From positions 1,687,001-1,751,000 of the forward strand of contig NZ_CP115917.1 in the NCBI RefSeq assembly GCF_027941775.1: 64,000 nucleotides of DNA. The letters are read 5' to 3'. The notes below the pieces were generated by a model. That model had not been told where the DNA came from and did not search any database. It worked only from the letters and a program-made list of their open reading frames with translations. Each line of letters begins with the position of its first letter. Position 1 is the stretch's first letter. This document shows positions 9,153-19,425 of this stretch, one piece after another. Origin of the DNA: Tenacibaculum pacificus. Its GTDB lineage: Bacteria > Bacteroidota > Bacteroidia > Flavobacteriales > Flavobacteriaceae. Made by a program: the position numbers and the translations under genes.

Positions 9153-11511
9153 AATATTAAGTATAGTTTTTATCTGCTTAGTAATGTCTATTTTTTCTCA
9201 AGAAAAAATAGACATTACTTTTTCTAATACACCTATTTTAGAAGTTCTAAAAAAAACAGAAGCTAATTTTAAGGTGAAACTTTCATTTGATGCAGATATA
9301 ATTAAAGATACGATATTTTCGTTCACTAAAAAAGAATGTTTACTTGATGAATTCATTAATGAAATCGAGCATAAAACACTCCTAAAATTTAATAAAATAA
9401 ACAATATTTATTATTTTATTACACTTCAACAAAAAGAACATCATTTTAATCTTTTAAAAGAAGTATTAGTTAATAACTATGTAACTTCTGGAATTAATAA
9501 AAATAAAAATGGTAGTATTACCATAATACCTCAACAATTAGGAGTACTTCCTGGATTAACAGAACCTGATATTTTAGAAAGCTTAAAAATTATACCAGGT
9601 GTACAAAGCCCTAACGAAACTGCTTCAGGAATTTATATAAGAGGTGGAACTCCTGATCAAAATTTAATTTTTTGGGACGGAATAAAAATGTATTATTCTG
9701 GTCATTTTTTTGGAATGATTTCAGCTTTTAATCCTTACACAACTAAAAAAATAACACTTTCAAAGAGCGGTACTCAGGCAAGATATGGGAATAAAATATC
9801 TGGTGTAATAGATATTACTACAAAAGATAATATCCCTAAAAAAATAACAGGAGGTTTTGGTTTTAATATGACTCATGCTGATGCTTTTATTAGAATTCCA
9901 TTATCTAAAAAAATAGCAATTACAACTTCTTTTAGACGCTCTTTTACTGACTTTGTAAATACTTTTACTTTTAATAAACTATCAAATAGGGTATTTAAAA
10001 CTTTTAATGATGCTCAAGAAAGAAATATTATTGACAATAATATTTCTTTTAATAGAGATAATAATTTTTACTTTACAGATTACTCAGCTAAATTGATTGT
10101 AAAACCATCACAAAAAGAAACTTTTTCTTTTAACTTTTTATACACTAAAAATAAGTTATCTAATAATTTTTTAATTCCTATTTATGAAGATAAATATTTA
10201 GATAATTTAAAAATTATTAATAATGGTATTAGTTTTATTTGGAAGAAAGAAATTTCACATAAATTAAATCATGATTTTAAAATTTATTATTCAAAATTTA
10301 ATTTAAAATATTATGGAAACTATAATTATATTAATGGTTCTTTAATTAATCAATCAATTAAAAATAACTTAATTAAAGATATTGGTTTTTCTTATTTATT
10401 AAATTACAAAAAAAATAAAAATAATAATTTCTTATTTGGGTATGATTTTTCTAATAATAAAACACAGTATGAATTAACCTATATAGTAGACTTTTACAAT
10501 GAAAACATTACAAATAACCAACAAAAAGATAATGGTACTAATAATACTCACTCATTATTTACCGAATATATATACAATAGTAATAATTGGAATATAAATA
10601 GTGGAATAAGGTTTAATTATTTTAATAAAATTAATAAATCTGTTATTGAGCCTCGTTTATATATCGAAAAAGCTTTTAAAAATGGTATTAGTTTTAAAAT
10701 GTCTTTAGAGAAAAAACACCAAACTTTAGGTCAAATTGTAGAGTTTCAATCATCTAATTTAGGTTTTGACCTTGAAAATCAGGTTTGGGCACAAGTAAAT
10801 AATAACGATGTACCCCTACAAAAAAGTTTTCAAGTATCTAGCGGTTTGGTTTTAAATAAAAATAAATGGAAAATAGATATTGAAGGATATACAAGAAAAA
10901 TTAGTGGTATGACATCACAAACAAGAGGTTATAATGACCAAACTTCTGATTTTTCAAAAGGGAAAGGTAAAATATGGGGTATTGATTTATTAATAAATAA
11001 AAAAATTGGCAATTATCGTACTTGGATTAATTATTCATACACTAAAAATAAATTTATATTTTTAGATTTAGAAAACAAATTTTTTCCAGCAAACCATGAT
11101 ATTACCAATTCTTTTTCTTGGTCTCACGCCTTAAAAATTAATAAAATTGAAATATCTTTAGGTTGGAATTTTAGGTCAGGGAATCCTTATACACCTGTCT
11201 ATGAATTTATAGAAAATGATGATTATCAAACTCCTACAATAGCTTTAGATACCGATAACATAAACTCTAAACGCTTACCTAAATACCATCGTTTAGATTT
11301 ATCAGCTACGTATTCTTTCAATTTTTCTAAAAGAATGAGAGGTAAAATAGGTATTTCTTTTTTAAATATTTACAACAGAAAAAATATTTTAAATAGATAT
11401 TACACAGCAGTTACTGAATTAAAAAATAATGATTTCACTTATAAAATAGGCGAGATAGATAAAGTTTCATTAGGTTTTACACCTAACTTAGTCTTTAGAG
11501 TTTCTTTTTAA
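9145..11511 (+). CDS. TonB-dependent transducer with STN domain (FecA-like)
   Basis: The 788-residue outer-membrane receptor has a signal peptide ending near I-F-S-Q, an STN signalling domain at about residues 20-70 (F-S-N-T-P-I-L-E-V-L-K-K-T), then a plug (E-P-D-I-L-E-S-L-K-I-I-P-G-V and I-Y-I-R-G-G-T-P-D-Q-N) and a beta-barrel ending in an aromatic R-V-S-F. There is no carboxypeptidase-regulatory domain and no SusD partner follows, so this is not a glycan PUL. It probably imports and senses a siderophore, haem or similar ligand and signals through the upstream FecR and sigma genes. The substrate is unknown. Confidence 0.9.
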   Translation: MNKILSIVFICLVMSIFSQEKIDITFSNTPILEVLKKTEANFKVKLSFDADIIKDTIFSFTKKECLLDEFINEIEHKTLLKFNKINNIYYFITLQQKEHHFNLLKEVLVNNYVTSGINKNKNGSITIIPQQLGVLPGLTEPDILESLKIIPGVQSPNETASGIYIRGGTPDQNLIFWDGIKMYYSGHFFGMISAFNPYTTKKITLSKSGTQARYGNKISGVIDITTKDNIPKKITGGFGFNMTHADAFIRIPLSKKIAITTSFRRSFTDFVNTFTFNKLSNRVFKTFNDAQERNIIDNNISFNRDNNFYFTDYSAKLIVKPSQKETFSFNFLYTKNKLSNNFLIPIYEDKYLDNLKIINNGISFIWKKEISHKLNHDFKIYYSKFNLKYYGNYNYINGSLINQSIKNNLIKDIGFSYLLNYKKNKNNNFLFGYDFSNNKTQYELTYIVDFYNENITNNQQKDNGTNNTHSLFTEYIYNSNNWNINSGIRFNYFNKINKSVIEPRLYIEKAFKNGISFKMSLEKKHQTLGQIVEFQSSNLGFDLENQVWAQVNNNDVPLQKSFQVSSGLVLNKNKWKIDIEGYTRKISGMTSQTRGYNDQTSDFSKGKGKIWGIDLLINKKIGNYRTWINYSYTKNKFIFLDLENKFFPANHDITNSFSWSHALKINKIEISLGWNFRSGNPYTPVYEFIENDDYQTPTIALDTDNINSKRLPKYHRLDLSATYSFNFSKRMRGKIGISFLNIYNRKNILNRYYTAVTELKNNDFTYKIGEIDKVSLGFTPNLVFRVSF

Positions 11512-11542
11512 AAAAGCTCACAATATTATTGTGAGCTTTTTT
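11510..11542. terminator. Bidirectional hairpin terminator
   Basis: Perfect 15-bp arms (AAAAAAGCTCACAAT with its complement) around a 3-base loop lie between the TonB receptor and the convergent nucleotidyltransferase. There is a T run in both directions. Confidence 0.85.
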
Positions 11543-12717
11543 TAATAATTTCTATATGTTTTTGTTTCTTCAAAAATATGTTCAAGAATTCTCTTTTCTA
11601 CATCATCAAAATCAATATTACGCCTTTTCATTACAACATCAGCAACTTCAAAAACCTTATTTGTTTTATACTCTGTAAATCCTGATGCTCCTCCCCAACT
11701 AAAAGAAGGTACAAAATTCCTTGGAAATCCGCTTCCAAAAATATTAGCTGAAACACCAACAACAGTTCCTGTATTAAACATGGTATTAATTCCACATTTA
11801 GAGTGATCTCCCATCATTAAACCACAAAACTGTAACCCTGTTTTTGCAAAACGCCCCGTTTCGTAATTCCATAATTTTACTTCGGCATAGTTATTTTTTA
11901 GGTTAGAGTTATTAGAATCTGCTCCAATATTACACCATTCACCTAATACAGAATTTCCTAAAAAGCCTTCGTGACCTTTGCTAGAATATCCCATTAACAC
12001 CGAATTATTAACCTCACCTCCTACTTTACAATAAGGACCTAAAGTGGTTGCTCCGTATATTTTTGTTCCTAATTTTAATACCGAATTTTCACACATAGCT
12101 AATGCACCTCTTACAACTGTACCTTCCATTATTTCGGCATTTTTACCGATATAAATAGGTCCTGTACTAGCGTTTAAAGTCGCAAAAGTTAATTTAGCGC
12201 CTTCTTCAATAAATATATCTTTTTTATTGATACAATTTACTGTTTCAGGAATTGGTTCTGATGATCTTCCGTCAGTAATTAAATCAAAATCAGCACGAAT
12301 TGCTTTATCATTTAAAGAAAAAATATCCCATGTATTTTTAATTTGAATTAAATCTTCTTCATATTCGATATGTTCATAGTTCGAAAAGTCTACCTCATCT
12401 TGCTTATCATTTGTATAAAAAGCAATTACATCTTCACCTTTAAAAATAGCCTGATTTTCGGTTAAGTCTCTTACCATATCAACCAATGTGTCTGTTGGTA
12501 AAAAAGAAGCGTTTAATAATATGTTAACCTCTAACTCTACCATCGGATATTTTTCTTCTAAATATTCCTCGGTAACTGTTGTAGTGGTTGAGCCTAAATG
12601 TTTTTCCCATTTTTCTCGAATAGTTAAAATACCAACTCTAATATCTGCAACAGGTTTCGTATATGTAAATGGTAATAAAGCTGTTCTTACATCACCATCA
12701 AATAAGATATAATTCAT
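11542..12717 (-). CDS. GlmU-like sugar nucleotidyltransferase/acetyltransferase homologue
   Basis: The 391-residue protein begins M-N-Y-I-L-F-D-G-D, a degenerate nucleotidyltransferase start, with T-K-P-V-A-D-I-R-V-G-I-L-T-I. From about residue 180 it has a left-handed beta-helix of hexapeptide repeats (I-G-K-N-A-E-I, V-L-K-L-G-T-K-I-Y, T-L-G-P-Y-C-K-V-G-G). This resembles the putative GlmU-family sugar nucleotidyltransferase conserved in Bacteroidota. It may make or modify an activated sugar for the envelope, but whether both activities remain is unclear. Confidence 0.8.
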   Translation of the reverse strand: MNYILFDGDVRTALLPFTYTKPVADIRVGILTIREKWEKHLGSTTTTVTEEYLEEKYPMVELEVNILLNASFLPTDTLVDMVRDLTENQAIFKGEDVIAFYTNDKQDEVDFSNYEHIEYEEDLIQIKNTWDIFSLNDKAIRADFDLITDGRSSEPIPETVNCINKKDIFIEEGAKLTFATLNASTGPIYIGKNAEIMEGTVVRGALAMCENSVLKLGTKIYGATTLGPYCKVGGEVNNSVLMGYSSKGHEGFLGNSVLGEWCNIGADSNNSNLKNNYAEVKLWNYETGRFAKTGLQFCGLMMGDHSKCGINTMFNTGTVVGVSANIFGSGFPRNFVPSFSWGGASGFTEYKTNKVFEVADVVMKRRNIDFDDVEKRILEHIFEETKTYRNY

Positions 12718-12789
12718 TTTTATTTTATTTTTTTGAACTCATACAAAATTACTACTTTCAAATCGTTTTACAAGTTTAAATATTAAGCT

Positions 12790-12797
12790 TACTTTTG
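12790..12797 (+). promoter_or_regulatory. Candidate -7 box (TACTTTTG)
   Basis: The box fits TAnnTTTG and lies 23 bases before the ATG of the membrane-anchored protein gene. No clear -33 TTTG is seen. Confidence 0.4.
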
Positions 12798-12820
12798 TTA
12801 CCTAAACTTAAAATATTACC

Positions 12821-13195
12821 ATGAAAAAAATAGTAGCTTTAATTATTCTTATTATCACATTAGTTGCGCTAACTTATTATGCTTTTATCTATTTTGTACC
12901 TTATAGTCAGGGTGTACGATCTGGAGAACTTATAAAAATAAGTTATAAAGGAGTTGGTATTAAAACTTGGGAAGGTGAAATTAGTCAAGGTATTTCTGGA
13001 GCTCAAATTTTCTCATTCTCTGTACAAGATAACGAAAAACAAGTTATTGAAGATTTACAAAAATTTCAAGGTCGTTATGTAAAAGTTACTTATAAGGAAC
13101 TTTATGCTACCTATTTTTGGCTAGGAGATTCTAAATATTTTGTAACAAAAGTTGAACAAGAGAATTCTCCTCACTTTAGAAGTTTAGAAAATTAA
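12821..13195 (+). CDS. Small membrane-anchored protein of unknown function
   Basis: The 124-residue protein has one N-terminal hydrophobic segment (about residues 4-27) and an extracytoplasmic domain containing Y-S-Q-G-V-R-S-G-E-L-I-K-I-S-Y-K-G-V and V-K-V-T-Y-K-E. Flavobacterial homologues are sometimes labelled 6-phosphogluconate dehydrogenase, but nothing here supports that: there is no Rossmann fold and the protein is far too short. It ends one base before the thioesterase ATG, so the two are probably co-transcribed. The function is unknown. Confidence 0.75.
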   Translation: MKKIVALIILIITLVALTYYAFIYFVPYSQGVRSGELIKISYKGVGIKTWEGEISQGISGAQIFSFSVQDNEKQVIEDLQKFQGRYVKVTYKELYATYFWLGDSKYFVTKVEQENSPHFRSLEN

Positions 13196-13196
13196 A

Positions 13197-13745
13197 ATGA
13201 CAAACAAAAAATACAAACACGTAGAAGATACAGGTATTGTAATTTCTGAATTAATGCTACCATCTCACGCTAATTTTAGTGGTAAAATTCATGGAGGCTA
13301 TATTTTATCTTTATTAGATCAAATTGCTTTTGCTTGTGCCTCTAAACATTCAGGTGAATATTGTGTTACAGCATCAGTTGATACAGTTGATTTTTTAAAC
13401 CCGATTGAAGTTGGCGAGTTAGTAACTATGAAAGCTTCTGTAAATTATACAGGTAGAACCTCTATGGTTGTTGGTATACGTGTAGAAGCTGAAAATATTA
13501 GAACAGGTAAAATGAAACACTGTAATTCATCCTATTTTACAATGGTTGCTAAAGATGATGACGGTAAAAGTGTTGCTGTTCCTGGTTTAATTGTAAATGA
13601 TGATATTGAAGTAAGACGTTTTTTAAAAGCTATAAAACGTATTGAAATGAAAAAAAATCGTCAAAATGAATTTGATAGCGATGATTTTGTACACCATGAT
13701 TATGTTAAAGATTTAGAAAAATACAATGTAAAAGTTGAGTTATAA
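13197..13745 (+). CDS. Acyl-CoA thioesterase, hotdog fold (YciA/BACH type)
   Basis: The 182-residue protein has the hotdog signature N-F-S-G-K-I-H-G-G-Y-I-L-S-L-L-D-Q-I-A, then S-V-D-T-V-D-F-L-N-P-I and the second strand region T-G-R-T-S-M-V-V-G-I. The family hydrolyses acyl-CoA thioesters in the cytoplasm. A C-terminal charged tail (residues about 140-182) extends beyond the core. It follows the membrane-anchored gene by a single base and is closed by the 13744-13779 terminator. Confidence 0.88.
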   Translation: MTNKKYKHVEDTGIVISELMLPSHANFSGKIHGGYILSLLDQIAFACASKHSGEYCVTASVDTVDFLNPIEVGELVTMKASVNYTGRTSMVVGIRVEAENIRTGKMKHCNSSYFTMVAKDDDGKSVAVPGLIVNDDIEVRRFLKAIKRIEMKKNRQNEFDSDDFVHHDYVKDLEKYNVKVEL

Positions 13746-13779
13746 AAAAATCCGAAGTTAACTAACTTCGGATTTTTTT
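13744..13779. terminator. Bidirectional hairpin terminator
   Basis: Seventeen-base arms containing TCCGAAGTTA and its complement around a 2-base loop separate the thioesterase gene from the convergent efflux operon. There are A/T runs on both sides. Confidence 0.85.
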
Positions 13780-13782
13780 GTT

Positions 13783-15105
13783 TTAAAAATTATTATTCTC
13801 TAATAATATTCCTGCTAATTTTAATAATTGCAATTCAGCATTTTTTGCAGTGTACTTTGCATTACTTACACTTAATGATGCATTTATTAAATTAACTTGT
13901 GCTTGACGAAAATCAATAGATGTTACTTGTCCTAATTTATATCGTTCATTAGTACGTTTAAAATTTAACTGAGTAGTTACTACATTCTTTTCTTGTACTT
14001 GTAATGAAAACAATGCATTTTGATAAATTTCCCAGGTATTATTAACATTTCTTTCTAATAATTCTTCTTGTTGTAACTTTTTAATTCCTTGAGTTTCTAA
14101 AGCTATTTTTGCATTCGTTACATTCGTTTTGGTTTTTCCTCCATCAAAAATATTCCAAGACATATTTAAACCTGCATTTATACCTTTTCTTGTATTAGAA
14201 ATTGGACTAAAATCATTAACAGCATCATTATTACTTTTAGTCCAAGCATATGAACTAGTTAAACTTACATTTGGCATCCAACCTGATTGGCGAATTTTTA
14301 CATCTAACTCACCTAATTTTATATTTTTGTTTGCTTGTAATAAAATTGCATTGTTATTTTTTGCTTTTTCTAAAAGGGTATTTAATTTTAAATCAATAGC
14401 ATAAGTAACATCCGTATTTACTTTTACAGGTGTATTTACTTTTCTACCTAAAACGATATTCAAATCTCTTTTAGAATTTGCTAATTCCCTTTTTACTGCT
14501 ATGTAAGTAATACTATCGTTATTCACATCAACCTCAGCATTTAAAACTGCTAACTTTGTATTTTGTCCATATTCAAAACTATACTCAGCTCTTTGCAATC
14601 TTTTTTTAGAAATTTCTAATGTTGCCTTTTGTGTTGCTTCATTTTCAGTTAACCTTCCTACTTCATAATAAGCCAAAAATAACGTAGTTAATGTATTTTC
14701 CATTACTTGACGCACCTGTAGTTCGGTTAAATTATAATTTTCTTTTAATCGTTTAAAAGTATATTTTCTATTAAAACCATTAAAAATAGTATAATTTAAT
14801 CCTACTGAAGCATTATAAGCTTTAGATTCTGCTCCATTTACAGGGTTTACATTACCATTTTGAAATTCACTATCAGTATCATTATTACTATAATTAGTTC
14901 CCGCATTTGCTGTTATTGTAGGTAAATATCCACTATTATAAATTCCTTTATTATTTTTAGCTGTTTCTAAATTATTTTTTATAATTCTTATATCGTAATT
15001 ATTTTCTAATGTAAGCGTTACTGCTTTTTCTTTTGATAAAATATCTTGTCCGTAAAAAGAAATACTTATCAATAAAAACGCTATACTTAAATATGTTTTT
15101 TTCAT
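13783..15105 (-). CDS. TolC-family outer-membrane efflux channel
   Basis: The 440-residue protein starts with a signal peptide (S-I-A-F-L-L-I-S-I-S-F-Y-G-Q). It shows the two internally repeated OEP domains with long helices (A-L-E-T-Q-G-I-K-K-L-Q and F-R-Q-A-Q-V-N-L-I-N-A-S-L). It forms the outer-membrane exit duct for the RND pump encoded just upstream. The gene is third of four in the marR operon, 14 bases after the pump gene. The substrate range cannot be inferred. Confidence 0.9.
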   Translation of the reverse strand: MKKTYLSIAFLLISISFYGQDILSKEKAVTLTLENNYDIRIIKNNLETAKNNKGIYNSGYLPTITANAGTNYSNNDTDSEFQNGNVNPVNGAESKAYNASVGLNYTIFNGFNRKYTFKRLKENYNLTELQVRQVMENTLTTLFLAYYEVGRLTENEATQKATLEISKKRLQRAEYSFEYGQNTKLAVLNAEVDVNNDSITYIAVKRELANSKRDLNIVLGRKVNTPVKVNTDVTYAIDLKLNTLLEKAKNNNAILLQANKNIKLGELDVKIRQSGWMPNVSLTSSYAWTKSNNDAVNDFSPISNTRKGINAGLNMSWNIFDGGKTKTNVTNAKIALETQGIKKLQQEELLERNVNNTWEIYQNALFSLQVQEKNVVTTQLNFKRTNERYKLGQVTSIDFRQAQVNLINASLSVSNAKYTAKNAELQLLKLAGILLENNNF

Positions 15106-15119
15106 TTTATGATCTTTTA

Positions 15120-18100
15120 CTATGCTGATTCTTCTTTTTCTGATGCTAACTCTTTAATAGCTCTTTCAACTGCTTCTCTTTTTGGTTTCTTACCTTCCCA
15201 AAACCATTGTACATACACTTTAAAATGATTAGAAATTGATAATAAAACAGGTAATGTTAGTAAAGTTAAAAAAGTAGCAATCATAATTCCGTAAGCAATT
15301 GATATTGCCATAGGTATTAAAAATTGTGCTTGTCTACTTGTTTCAAAAATTAACGGAGCTAAACCTGCTACAGTGGTAATTGTTGTTAAAAATATAGCTC
15401 TAAATCTTGATTTACCCGCAGCAAATAAGGCTTCTTCATACTCCATACCTTCTTTTAGGTAACTATTAAATTTACTGATTAAAACCAAGCCATCATTCAC
15501 CATAATTCCTATTAAAGCGATAATCCCTAAAAGGGATAATATATTTACCGCAAAACCATGAATCCAATGCCCCCAAGCAACACCAATCAAACTGAATGGC
15601 ACCATTATTAATAACATTAAAGGCTGACTATAAGACCTAAATGTAAATACAATAACAATATAAATCAATAATAAAATTACAGGACCTACTAAAGCTGCAG
15701 AACTAGATACTTTTGATGCTTCTCTATTTTGCCCTTCATATAAAGCTGTTACAGATGGATATTTAGCTACAATTAAAGGCATAATTCTAGTTTTAATATC
15801 AGTTAAAATATCAGTAGCACTTCCTTGTGCTTCTTTTAAATCAGCATCAATTTTTATTTCTCTTTGTCCATCTAAATGATTTATTGCTATTTCACCTCTT
15901 TCAATAGTGTAGGTAGCTATTTCAGATAACGGAACTCTACTTCCTGTTGGTGTTGAAATTCGCATATCATCTAAATTTTTAATTGATGATCGTTCGTTTT
16001 TATCATAACGAACCCATACTTTTATTTCATCCTGTCCTCGTTGAAATCGTTGTGCTTGTTTCCCGAAAAAACCACTTCTTATTTGAGACATTACTGCGTT
16101 TAAATTTAAACCTAACAAATAAGCATTGTCTTTTAAATTTATATTGATTTCTTTTATTCCTTGCGGATCATTATCGGTAACATCTTTTAAATCTTGATTT
16201 TTATTTAGTGCTGATTTTAATTCGGTTTTAGCAGCTTTTAACTCACTTATATTATTACTTAATAACGAAACAGATACAGGACTTCCTCCAAAATTACCTC
16301 CTGAACCAAAAGTTAATGCTTCAACACCATAAATAGTACCTACTCTTTCTCGTATTGCATTGGTAATTTCTCTAGAACTAAACATTCTGGTTTCTCCTGG
16401 TAATAAATTAATTCGTAAAGATGCTTTAGCAGAACCTCTACCGATTTGCTTTAAAATATTTTCTATTACAGGTTTACCATCTAAAGCATATTTTTGGGTA
16501 AATTCTTTTTCAACTTCCCAAGTTTTTGCTTCAATTACAGAAATAATACTATCCGTAATTTTTTCATTTGTTCCTTGTGGCATTGTTAAATTTACAGAAA
16601 CACGATCACTTGCTATAGACGGAAAAAAAGTTCCTTTTATAATTCCTCCTTTAAAAGCACCGATAGTTATCATTAATAAAGCAATTGGAATTACTAAGCC
16701 AAAAAACTTATTATCTAACACAAATTTTAATGCTGGTGCGTATAATTTATCACGCATAAAATCCATTAAATTTTCAGCATATTTATTAAATGCATATACT
16801 TTCTGATCTCTATGTAATGCTTTTGAATGTGCAACGTGTGCTGGTAAAATAATTAAAGCTTCGACCAAAGATAAAACCAATGTTAATGCTACAACTGTAG
16901 CTACTTCACCAAAAAATTCTCCAATATTTCCATCTAAAAAGAAAAACATTGAAAACGCTAAAACAGTAGTTGTAATTGCCGAAATAATTGGCGGAACAAC
17001 CTCCATAGTACCATCAATAGCGGCTCTTATAGGGTTTTTACCTTTTTCATAATGATGATAAATGTTTTCAGAAATTACAATTCCATCATCCACTAAAATA
17101 CCAATAACGATAATCATTCCAAACAACGATAAAACATTGATAGTAATATTAAAATATCCTGCTAACATAAACATTCCAAAAAATGCTACAGGCAAACCTG
17201 CTGCTACCCAAAATGCTAATCTAGGACGTAAAAACAACGATAAAAACAAGAGTACTAATAACATTCCTTGCCATGCGTTTTTAAATAATAATTCGGTACG
17301 TTGATTTAATGTAATAGATGAATCTCGTGTTACAGCTATTTCAACATTATCACGCTGTTTATTAAATTTTTCAATGTATTCATTAATATTTTTTGCTGAT
17401 GAAATTAAATCTTCACTATTTGTATTACTAACCTGCATTCTAACGGCTAAATTTCCGTTATAAAAATTTCTATTTGGCGTTTCGTTCCAAATATCTTTTA
17501 CAATCGCAACATCTTTTAATCTAATAATTATTCCTGAAGCATCAGCTTTAACTACTAAATTATCTAATTCATCACCATAATAAGAACGATTATTTGCTCT
17601 AATTAAATACTCTTCTGCAATTGTTTTTACAGAACCACCTGTCGTTAAAATATTTGCCGAAGAAACAGCTTTTGCAACTTCATTAAAAGTTAAATTATAC
17701 GCAATTAAATCGCTTTCTCTTACTGCTATTTCAATTTCTTCATCAGGATAACCCGAAACAGTAATTTGTGATATTCCTTTTATTCTACGGATATCATTTT
17801 CAATATCTCTAGCAATATTTTTTAATGATTTAAGCGGGATATTAGTACCTGTAACGACAAAACTAATTGTTTCCGCTATTTTTTCTATTTTAGAAACCAC
17901 GGCAGGTTCCATTCCTGAAGGAAAATTAGGAACTTTATCAACTGCATTTTTAACATCTGCTAAAACAACATTAATATCATATCCTTTTAATATTTCTACA
18001 GAAATACTTGCTGTATTTTCTGATGATGTTGACGTAACTCTATCTACACCAACTAATCCTTTTAAATTATCTTCAATTTTTAAAACAACTCCTTCTTCCA

Positions 18101-18278
18101 TTTCTTGTGGAGAAGCACCAGGATATGCAATATTTATATTGATAAATTTAGCATCTGTTAAAGGAAAAAAAGATGATTTTAAAGATGAATAACCAACCAT
18201 TCCTAAAAGAACGAAAGCGATAATAATAATATTTACGGCTACTGGATATTTTATAAAATATGCGATTATTTTTTTCAT
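15120..18278 (-). CDS. RND-family efflux transporter permease
   Basis: The 1052-residue inner-membrane pump has the first transmembrane segment at residues 12-28, a periplasmic porter domain, then a bundle with the RND signature G-I-L-V-D-D-G-I-V-I-S-E-N-I. The second half repeats it with G-I-M-V-N-D-G-L-V-L-I. The paired Asp residues in the first signature are the usual proton-relay positions. It exchanges protons for export of drugs or other small molecules and works with the adjacent adaptor and TolC proteins. It ends with a short charged cytoplasmic tail. Confidence 0.93.
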   Translation of the reverse strand: MKKIIAYFIKYPVAVNIIIIAFVLLGMVGYSSLKSSFFPLTDAKFININIAYPGASPQEMEEGVVLKIEDNLKGLVGVDRVTSTSSENTASISVEILKGYDINVVLADVKNAVDKVPNFPSGMEPAVVSKIEKIAETISFVVTGTNIPLKSLKNIARDIENDIRRIKGISQITVSGYPDEEIEIAVRESDLIAYNLTFNEVAKAVSSANILTTGGSVKTIAEEYLIRANNRSYYGDELDNLVVKADASGIIIRLKDVAIVKDIWNETPNRNFYNGNLAVRMQVSNTNSEDLISSAKNINEYIEKFNKQRDNVEIAVTRDSSITLNQRTELLFKNAWQGMLLVLLFLSLFLRPRLAFWVAAGLPVAFFGMFMLAGYFNITINVLSLFGMIIVIGILVDDGIVISENIYHHYEKGKNPIRAAIDGTMEVVPPIISAITTTVLAFSMFFFLDGNIGEFFGEVATVVALTLVLSLVEALIILPAHVAHSKALHRDQKVYAFNKYAENLMDFMRDKLYAPALKFVLDNKFFGLVIPIALLMITIGAFKGGIIKGTFFPSIASDRVSVNLTMPQGTNEKITDSIISVIEAKTWEVEKEFTQKYALDGKPVIENILKQIGRGSAKASLRINLLPGETRMFSSREITNAIRERVGTIYGVEALTFGSGGNFGGSPVSVSLLSNNISELKAAKTELKSALNKNQDLKDVTDNDPQGIKEININLKDNAYLLGLNLNAVMSQIRSGFFGKQAQRFQRGQDEIKVWVRYDKNERSSIKNLDDMRISTPTGSRVPLSEIATYTIERGEIAINHLDGQREIKIDADLKEAQGSATDILTDIKTRIMPLIVAKYPSVTALYEGQNREASKVSSSAALVGPVILLLIYIVIVFTFRSYSQPLMLLIMVPFSLIGVAWGHWIHGFAVNILSLLGIIALIGIMVNDGLVLISKFNSYLKEGMEYEEALFAAGKSRFRAIFLTTITTVAGLAPLIFETSRQAQFLIPMAISIAYGIMIATFLTLLTLPVLLSISNHFKVYVQWFWEGKKPKREAVERAIKELASEKEESA

Positions 18279-18281
18279 ATC

Positions 18282-19412
18282 CTATTTTTTTGAAGAGTTT
18301 GTAACTTCTGAAAAAATCTTAACAGGCATACCTATATAGGCTCCTGCAATAGGTTTTGAGACTAATTGAGCACCATTTTTTAATCCCTTAACTATCACGG
18401 TATTTTCATTAAAGTGTACTGGATTTACTAGTACTAAATCTAATACATTATTTTTAACAACATAAACAGATTTATTTTCAACCAATAACTTTCTATTAAT
18501 TTCAATAACATTCGTTGCTTCTTTTGCGAATACATTTGCCATAGCATACATTCCTTCTCGTAAATTTTTACCTTTTACTTCAATAAATACTTGAACCGTT
18601 TGTGAAGCTTGTTCTATTTTACTATTAATTCTAGCAACTTTACCTTCCCATTTTTTAGTTTTTTCTAAATTATAAAGTGCTACTATTTTTCCAACTTTTA
18701 AAATATCTGCAAATGCACCATTAACAGACAATGGTAATTCAAAAACAGAAGTATCTATAAACTCTCCCATTTTTTGACCAGACCTAACCAACGTACCATT
18801 TGTAACTAACACCTCTGTTAAAACACCTTTAAAAGGAGCTTTAACATTATATTTATTTAATCGTGCTTCTAAATTTTTTAAATTATAAAATGTAGTGTAT
18901 ATATTTTTACCTGTAACAAAGTATTTTTCTTTATCAGAACTAGATATTGGAAGTTTTTGTGTCGTTTTATTGATGTCAAAATTTTTCAAATAAGAATTCC
19001 ATTTTTCAAAAGATTGAGGATAATCTAATCTCATATCAGGCATAATTGAAGCTACTAAGTTTTGTAACGAACTTCTTTGAGCTTGTATAGAGGCATAAAA
19101 TTCTTGACTATTTATACGTAATAATGTTTGCCCTTTTTGATATGATACTCCTGCTCTAAAATCTTTTCCAGTAGCTTGTAAAATTCCTTGTACTTCAGAA
19201 TAAATAACTACTTTATTTTTAGCCACTAAATTTCCATTTGCAGATATTATTATAGGAATATCTCCATTTTTAACTTCATCAACAAAAACAGTTTTTTCAA
19301 TTTTCACATCTTTTTGTTTTGGAATTTTTTTACTATTTTTAAAATAGTTCGATATTAAAAATGATATCCCAAGTAATGCAACTCCTGCTACTACTATAAT
19401 TAATTTTCTCAT
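18282..19412 (-). CDS. HlyD/MFP-family efflux adaptor
   Basis: The 376-residue periplasmic adaptor has an N-terminal membrane anchor (V-A-L-L-G-I-S-F-L-I) without a lipobox. A split biotinyl-lipoyl domain follows (V-I-Y-S-E-V-Q-G-I-L-Q-A-T, and Y-N-V-K-A-P-F-K-G-V-L-T-E-V), then a beta-barrel domain. It bridges the RND pump and the TolC channel. The gene is second in the marR operon, 3 bases before the pump gene. Confidence 0.9.
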   Translation of the reverse strand: MRKLIIVVAGVALLGISFLISNYFKNSKKIPKQKDVKIEKTVFVDEVKNGDIPIIISANGNLVAKNKVVIYSEVQGILQATGKDFRAGVSYQKGQTLLRINSQEFYASIQAQRSSLQNLVASIMPDMRLDYPQSFEKWNSYLKNFDINKTTQKLPISSSDKEKYFVTGKNIYTTFYNLKNLEARLNKYNVKAPFKGVLTEVLVTNGTLVRSGQKMGEFIDTSVFELPLSVNGAFADILKVGKIVALYNLEKTKKWEGKVARINSKIEQASQTVQVFIEVKGKNLREGMYAMANVFAKEATNVIEINRKLLVENKSVYVVKNNVLDLVLVNPVHFNENTVIVKGLKNGAQLVSKPIAGAYIGMPVKIFSEVTNSSKK

Positions 19413-19425
19413 ACTTATATATTAT